Positions 60,770 through 64,000 of a stretch of DNA of 64,000 bases are shown piece after piece. Position 1 is the stretch's first letter. Every line of letters starts with the position of its first letter. The DNA comes from Saccharopolyspora endophytica (GTDB lineage: Bacteria; Actinomycetota; Actinomycetes; Mycobacteriales; Pseudonocardiaceae): NCBI RefSeq assembly GCF_018070075.1, contig NZ_JAGPXE010000006.1, positions 248,001 through 312,000 on the forward strand. Direction: 5' to 3'. A program made the translations under genes and the position numbers. Under the pieces are notes generated by a model. That model was not told where the DNA came from and did no database searches. It saw only the letters and a program-made list of their open reading frames with translations.

Positions 60770-61389
60770 TGCGTCCCGACGAGTTCCCACCTCGCATCGT
60801 CGTCGGCATCACCGGTGCGTCCGGTGTGATCTACGGGATCCGCGCACTGGAGCTGCTCGCACAGTTGGGAGTCGAAACGCACCTGGTGCTCACCCGCGCG
60901 GCGCGGGCGACCTTGGCGCAGGAGACGTCCTGGACGGCCGCGGACGCGCGGGAGCGGGCGTCGGTGACGCACTCGGAGCACGATCTGGGGGCCGCGATCG
61001 CGAGCGGGTCGTTCCCGGTCGACGGAATGCTGGTCGCGCCGTGCAGCGTCAAGACGTTGTCGGCGATCGCCAACAGCTTCGACGACAACCTGCTGGTGCG
61101 CGCCGCCGATGTGACGTTGAAGGAGCGCAGGCCCCTGGTGCTGATGTTGCGCGAGACACCGCTGCACCCCGGGCACATCCGGTTGATGGCGCAGGCCGCC
61201 GAAGCGGGAGCGGTGCTGATGCCGCCGGTGCCGACGTTCTACACCCAGCCGTCGTCGATCGACGAGATGGTCACCCACACGGTCGCTCGCGCGCTGGACG
61301 CCCTGTCGTTGCCGCACCCGCACGCGACCCGGTGGTCCGGAGAGCGGAGCGCGCCGTCGGCTACCGATCGGCGGTCCGTTCGCGCATGA
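60769..61389 (+). CDS. UbiX-like flavin prenyltransferase
   Basis: A 206-residue flavoprotein. It has IVVGITGASGVIYGIRALELL, the Ser-rich VDGMLVAPCSVKTLSAIANS loop, the RPLVLMLRETPLHPGHIRLM segment and VPTFYTQPSSIDEMV, the complete UbiX/Pad signature. UbiX makes prenylated FMN for UbiD-type decarboxylases. No ubiD lies in the window, so the client enzyme must be elsewhere or beyond the right edge. Coupled to the SDR gene. Confidence 0.93.
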   Translation: MRPDEFPPRIVVGITGASGVIYGIRALELLAQLGVETHLVLTRAARATLAQETSWTAADARERASVTHSEHDLGAAIASGSFPVDGMLVAPCSVKTLSAIANSFDDNLLVRAADVTLKERRPLVLMLRETPLHPGHIRLMAQAAEAGAVLMPPVPTFYTQPSSIDEMVTHTVARALDALSLPHPHATRWSGERSAPSATDRRSVRA

Positions 61390-61396
61390 TGTCGGC

Positions 61397-62287
61397 ATGG
61401 AGCTCCACCAACTGCGCTACGTGCTCGCGGTCGCGCGCGCCGGGAGCTTCAGCCGAGCGGCCGAGGACCTCTTCCTGGCCCAGCCGTCGTTGTCGGTGCA
61501 GATCCGCAAGCTCGAGAAGGAGCTCGGCGTCGCCCTCTTCGACCGACTGGGCCGCAGGGTGGTGCTCACCGCGGCCGGTGAGGAGTTCGTCGCCCACGTC
61601 CAGCAGGCGTTGGCGCACCTCGACCGGGCGCGGGCGGGCGCCGCCGCCGTGCGCAGCCTGCAAGGCGGGCGGGTGTCGATCGGCGTGTTGCCCAGCGTCG
61701 GCGCCGGGCTGCTGCCGGGAGTGCTCGCGGACTTCCGCCGCGAGTACCCGGAGGTCGAGGTCCGGCTCACCGAGCACAACGTCTCCGCCGAGTTCGAGCG
61801 GATGGTGGAGGACGGGCGATTGGACCTCGCGGTGATCCGGGCCCCTTGGGCGCGGCCTGGACTCGTGGGCCGGTCGATCGTGCGCGAACCGATCGTCGCT
61901 CTGGTCCCGCCGGAGCATCCGCTGGCCGACCGGAGTGAAATAGCGCTGGTCGAGTTGAAGTCCGAGAAGTTCGTCGCCATGCAACGGGACTACGGGCTGC
62001 GGGAGCTGCTGGAGCAGATCTGCAACCGAGCCGGGTTCGAGCCGACGGTGACGGTGGAGACCACCCAGCTGTCGGTGCTGCAGGGCATGGTGGCCAGCGG
62101 TCTGGGCGTCTCGTTGCTGCCGGAACTCGCCGGCGCGGGCTATCCCGTCACGATCCCGATCGACGACGAGGGCGCTGCCCGGGAACTGGGCATCGTTCAC
62201 CGCGCCAGGACCCCGCTGTCACCGCCTGCCGCTCTGTTCCTGGAACTGCTCGCGGACGCAGCAGCCAATCGGCCCGCGCGGGGTTAA
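61397..62287 (+). CDS. LysR family transcriptional regulator
   Basis: A 296-residue regulator. MELHQLRYVLAVARAGSFSRAAEDLFLAQPSLSVQIRKLEKELG is the helix-turn-helix; the effector domain begins VSIGVLPSVGAGLLPGVLADF. It lies 7 bp after the ubiX-like gene in the same direction, an unusual place for a LysR protein, which suggests that it is co-expressed with SDR-ubiX and controls this or the flanking AMP-ligase unit. Its 3' end overlaps the convergent PadR gene by 4 bp. Confidence 0.92.
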   Translation: MELHQLRYVLAVARAGSFSRAAEDLFLAQPSLSVQIRKLEKELGVALFDRLGRRVVLTAAGEEFVAHVQQALAHLDRARAGAAAVRSLQGGRVSIGVLPSVGAGLLPGVLADFRREYPEVEVRLTEHNVSAEFERMVEDGRLDLAVIRAPWARPGLVGRSIVREPIVALVPPEHPLADRSEIALVELKSEKFVAMQRDYGLRELLEQICNRAGFEPTVTVETTQLSVLQGMVASGLGVSLLPELAGAGYPVTIPIDDEGAARELGIVHRARTPLSPPAALFLELLADAAANRPARG

Positions 62288-62835
62288 GCCTCGAACTCGC
62301 CTCGCTCGGCGCGTTCTGCCAGCGAGGTCCAGAACCGCAGGGCCGCGTGCTCCATCTCCAGGCCGAGGCCGAGCGTGACCATGCGTCGGGAGATGGCCGA
62401 CTCGTGGCCGAAGCGCTCCTGCATCTGCTCGTACTCGGCTATGCGGTCCTGGTGCTGCTTGATCTGGTCCTGCGCGAGCCGCTTGATGTCGTCGGGCTCG
62501 GCGAGCTCGTTGAAGAAGAGCTTGATCTCGGCGATGTCGCGCAGCTCGTAGTGCTGGTCGGTGGGCTCGGCCAGCCATGAGCGGAGAGCCGAGAGACCGG
62601 TGTCGGTGATCGTGTAGGTGCGGCGGCGACGGCCGTCGTCCTCCTCCTCGACTTCGAGCAGTCCCAGCTGTTCGAGCCGCTTGGGCTCGGAGTAGAGCTG
62701 GGCGTGCGGGAAGTGCCAGAAGTAGCCCACCGAGTGGCCGATGGCCCGTTTGAGGTCGTACGAGGTCGAAGGCCCGCGCATGGCGATCATCCCCAGCACG
62801 ACGTACGAGGTCGTGGAAAGCCGAACCGTTGACAC
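62284..62835 (-). CDS. PadR family transcriptional regulator
   Basis: A 183-residue regulator from GTG 62835 (VSTVRLSTTSYVVLGMIA); a TTG at 62862 would add nine poorly conserved residues. The winged helix has SYDLKRAIGHSVGYFWHFPHAQLYSEPKRLEQLGLLEVEEE and the C-terminal coiled-coil dimerisation part includes LAQDQIKQHQDRIAEYEQM. PadR proteins often respond to phenolic acids. It is divergent from the AMP-ligase gene and probably represses it through the dyad at 62862-62894. Confidence 0.92.
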   Translation of the reverse strand: MSTVRLSTTSYVVLGMIAMRGPSTSYDLKRAIGHSVGYFWHFPHAQLYSEPKRLEQLGLLEVEEEDDGRRRRTYTITDTGLSALRSWLAEPTDQHYELRDIAEIKLFFNELAEPDDIKRLAQDQIKQHQDRIAEYEQMQERFGHESAISRRMVTLGLGLEMEHAALRFWTSLAERAERGEFEA

Positions 62836-62861
62836 GCTCCAAACCCTACCGTACGTTTCCA

Positions 62862-62894
62862 ATCATCTGTTTCAGACGATGTGAAACGGATGAT
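62862..62894. promoter_or_regulatory. PadR-type operator between PadR and AMP-ligase genes
   Basis: ATCATCTGTTTCA (62862-62874) and TGAAACGGATGAT (62882-62894) form an inverted repeat matching at 12 of 13 positions around a 7-base spacer. It lies 26 bp upstream of the PadR start and 47 bp upstream of the AMP-ligase start, placing it at both promoters. PadR dimers typically bind ATG-N8-10-CAT-like dyads of this form. Confidence 0.65.
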
Positions 62895-62941
62895 CGGCTT
62901 CGGACTTGTTTCGCATCGCTGATGCTGCGAGAGGACTGAGA

Positions 62942-64000
62942 ATGGATCTCGGGACAGTGCTGAGCTGGACCGCCGAGCGGTACCCCGCCAGACGTGCGGT
63001 TGGCGGCGAGCTCTCGATGACCTACGCGGAGTGGGACGCCCGCACCAACCAGCTGGCTCGGGCCTTGGCCGAGCTCGGCGTCGGGCACGGCGACAGGGTC
63101 GTGTTCCTGCTCGCCGGTGGCGAACCGATGGCCTCGCTGCACCTGGCCGCGCAGAAGCTCGGAGCCGTCTCGGTTCCGCTGTCGTTCCGCTTCGGTGCTG
63201 ACGAGCTCGCCTACTGCTTGTCCGATGCGGCACCGAAGTTACTGGTCACCGATGATTCCACGGTCGAGACGGCGAGCGCGGCGCTGCGACTCACCGAGCC
63301 CGTGCCGCACGCGCACGTCGGTGAAGGCGCTCCGGCCGGTGTCGCAGCGCTGCTGGAACTCGCCGCCGATCAGACCGAGAGCGCGATCGACGTGCAGGTC
63401 CGCGATTCCGACACGAGCGTCATGCTCTACACCTCCGGCACCACCGGGAAGCCGAAGGGCGTTCCGCGCACGCACCGGGCGGAGTTCCACGCCGCCGTCG
63501 CGCACCTGCACCAGAGCCGGTCGGCTCCCTTCGAGACGACCCTCGGTGTGATGCCCATGTTCCACACGATGGGCCTACGCACCCTGCTCTCCAGCGTGGT
63601 CAGCGCCGGGACCTGGGTCCCGCAGGTCCGCTTCGACGCCGAGGAATCGCTGGAGCTGATCACCCGCGAGCGGGTCTCCGCGCTGTACCTGGTGCCCACG
63701 ATCTACTGGAGCCTGCTCGGCACGGGCCGGCTGGGGGAGACCGGGGTCCGCAAGCTCGCCTACGCCGGAGCCGCGATGACCCCCGCGCTGGCGGAGTCGC
63801 TCGTCGACGCGCTCGAACCCGATGTGTTCGTCAACCACTTCGGAAGCACCGAGATCTACACCTTCACCATCGGGCCGGACGTCGCGGCCAAACCGGGATG
63901 CGCCGGACGCCCCGGCGTGTTCACGCGGGTTCGCCTCGTCGATCCGCACCCGCAGGCCACGCCGGACGCGCTGGTCGGTGCCGGCGAGCAGGGGCAGATC
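62942..64000 (+). CDS. AMP-dependent acyl-CoA synthetase/ligase, 3' end off window
   Basis: ATG 62942 follows GAGAGGACTGAGA and the frame stays open to the window edge (353 codons). The P-loop is MLYTSGTTGKPKGVPRTH; motif GVMPMFHTMGL and the Y/F-GSTE motif (FVNHFGSTEIY) are intact, unlike the truncated relative at 12834. It activates a carboxylic acid as acyl-AMP and then the CoA ester. Together with PadR control, an SDR and a UbiX-like protein, an aromatic acid substrate is plausible but unproven. Confidence 0.92.
   Translation, partial: MDLGTVLSWTAERYPARRAVGGELSMTYAEWDARTNQLARALAELGVGHGDRVVFLLAGGEPMASLHLAAQKLGAVSVPLSFRFGADELAYCLSDAAPKLLVTDDSTVETASAALRLTEPVPHAHVGEGAPAGVAALLELAADQTESAIDVQVRDSDTSVMLYTSGTTGKPKGVPRTHRAEFHAAVAHLHQSRSAPFETTLGVMPMFHTMGLRTLLSSVVSAGTWVPQVRFDAEESLELITRERVSALYLVPTIYWSLLGTGRLGETGVRKLAYAGAAMTPALAESLVDALEPDVFVNHFGSTEIYTFTIGPDVAAKPGCAGRPGVFTRVRLVDPHPQATPDALVGAGEQGQI

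Noticed and set aside
1..64000. tRNA, rRNA or riboswitch genes
   Set aside because: Looked for cloverleaf and conserved RNA patterns by eye, especially around the integrase; none was convincing.

Overview
The window is high-GC DNA with Shine-Dalgarno-led genes, many ATGA/TGATG stop-start overlaps, ESX/type VII-type secreted proteins and actinobacterial insertion-sequence families. This points to an actinobacterium, most likely Pseudonocardiaceae (Saccharopolyspora/Amycolatopsis-like). The family placement is inference; there is no rRNA or other marker gene here. Almost all intact genes are catabolic enzymes, transporters and local regulators, separated by decayed genes and transposase remnants, so this looks like a niche-adaptive accessory region.

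Left part (1-15.4 kb): electron-transfer flavoprotein genes etfBA (minus strand) with a decayed acyl-CoA dehydrogenase tail next to them; an aldehyde dehydrogenase divergent from an IclR regulator and a zinc alcohol dehydrogenase; then a plus-strand operon with a racemase-type CaiB/BaiF protein, an acyl-CoA dehydrogenase, a second CaiB/BaiF CoA-transferase, a 51-codon ORF, a GH88 hydrolase, a GAF sensor kinase and NarL-type regulator, a truncated AMP-ligase without its P-loop, and an MHS-type transporter. A similar palindrome (CTCCA-N2-TGGAG) lies upstream of the operon and of the transporter.

Sugar-acid block (17-27 kb): after IS5-like and IS21-like remnants, a minus-strand cluster encodes an enolase-superfamily sugar-acid dehydratase, two GMC flavoprotein/Gluconate_2-dh3 pairs, a DJ-1/PfpI protein, an isochorismatase-like hydrolase and a FadR-type regulator, divergent from an SMP-30 lactonase. 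Identical 20-bp operators in mirror orientation abut both -10 boxes of the divergent promoters. The inferred route is aldose to lactone to aldonate to 2-keto-3-deoxy acid. The coupled KDPG-type aldolase is a pseudogene.

CoA-ester/peptide-type importer block (27-36.7 kb, minus): oligopeptide-type ABC permeases and ATPases, a CaiB/BaiF CoA-transferase, two acyl-CoA dehydrogenases, an enoyl-CoA hydratase and an NTF2-like protein. The solute-binding protein upstream of the permeases survives only as a C-terminal fragment. A formaldehyde dehydrogenase-like gene and an ABM-domain gene follow on the plus strand.

Surface/conflict island (38.5-43.7 kb): a broken IS1380 transposase truncates a class F-type sortase coupled to a small surface-type protein. 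Next is a three-gene type VII cassette: an EspC-like protein with a Y-x3-D signal, a WXG-headed polymorphic toxin with a C-terminal His-rich nuclease-like domain, and a probable immunity protein. This is the most interesting system in the window.

Right part (44-64 kb): IclR regulator, FAD oxidoreductase, DhaK, DhaL and MFS transporter (a triose/tetrulose-type kinase operon); a graveyard of IS630, enolase, sodium:solute symporter and IclR fragments; LysR divergent from a five-gene overlapping operon (DapA-like, Old Yellow Enzyme-like, MHS transporter, two SDRs); a tyrosine integrase with an AbrB-like partner and a long leader hairpin; SDR-UbiX-LysR; and PadR divergent from an AMP-ligase that runs off the window, with a palindromic operator between them. 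No tRNA, rRNA or convincing CRISPR array was seen.
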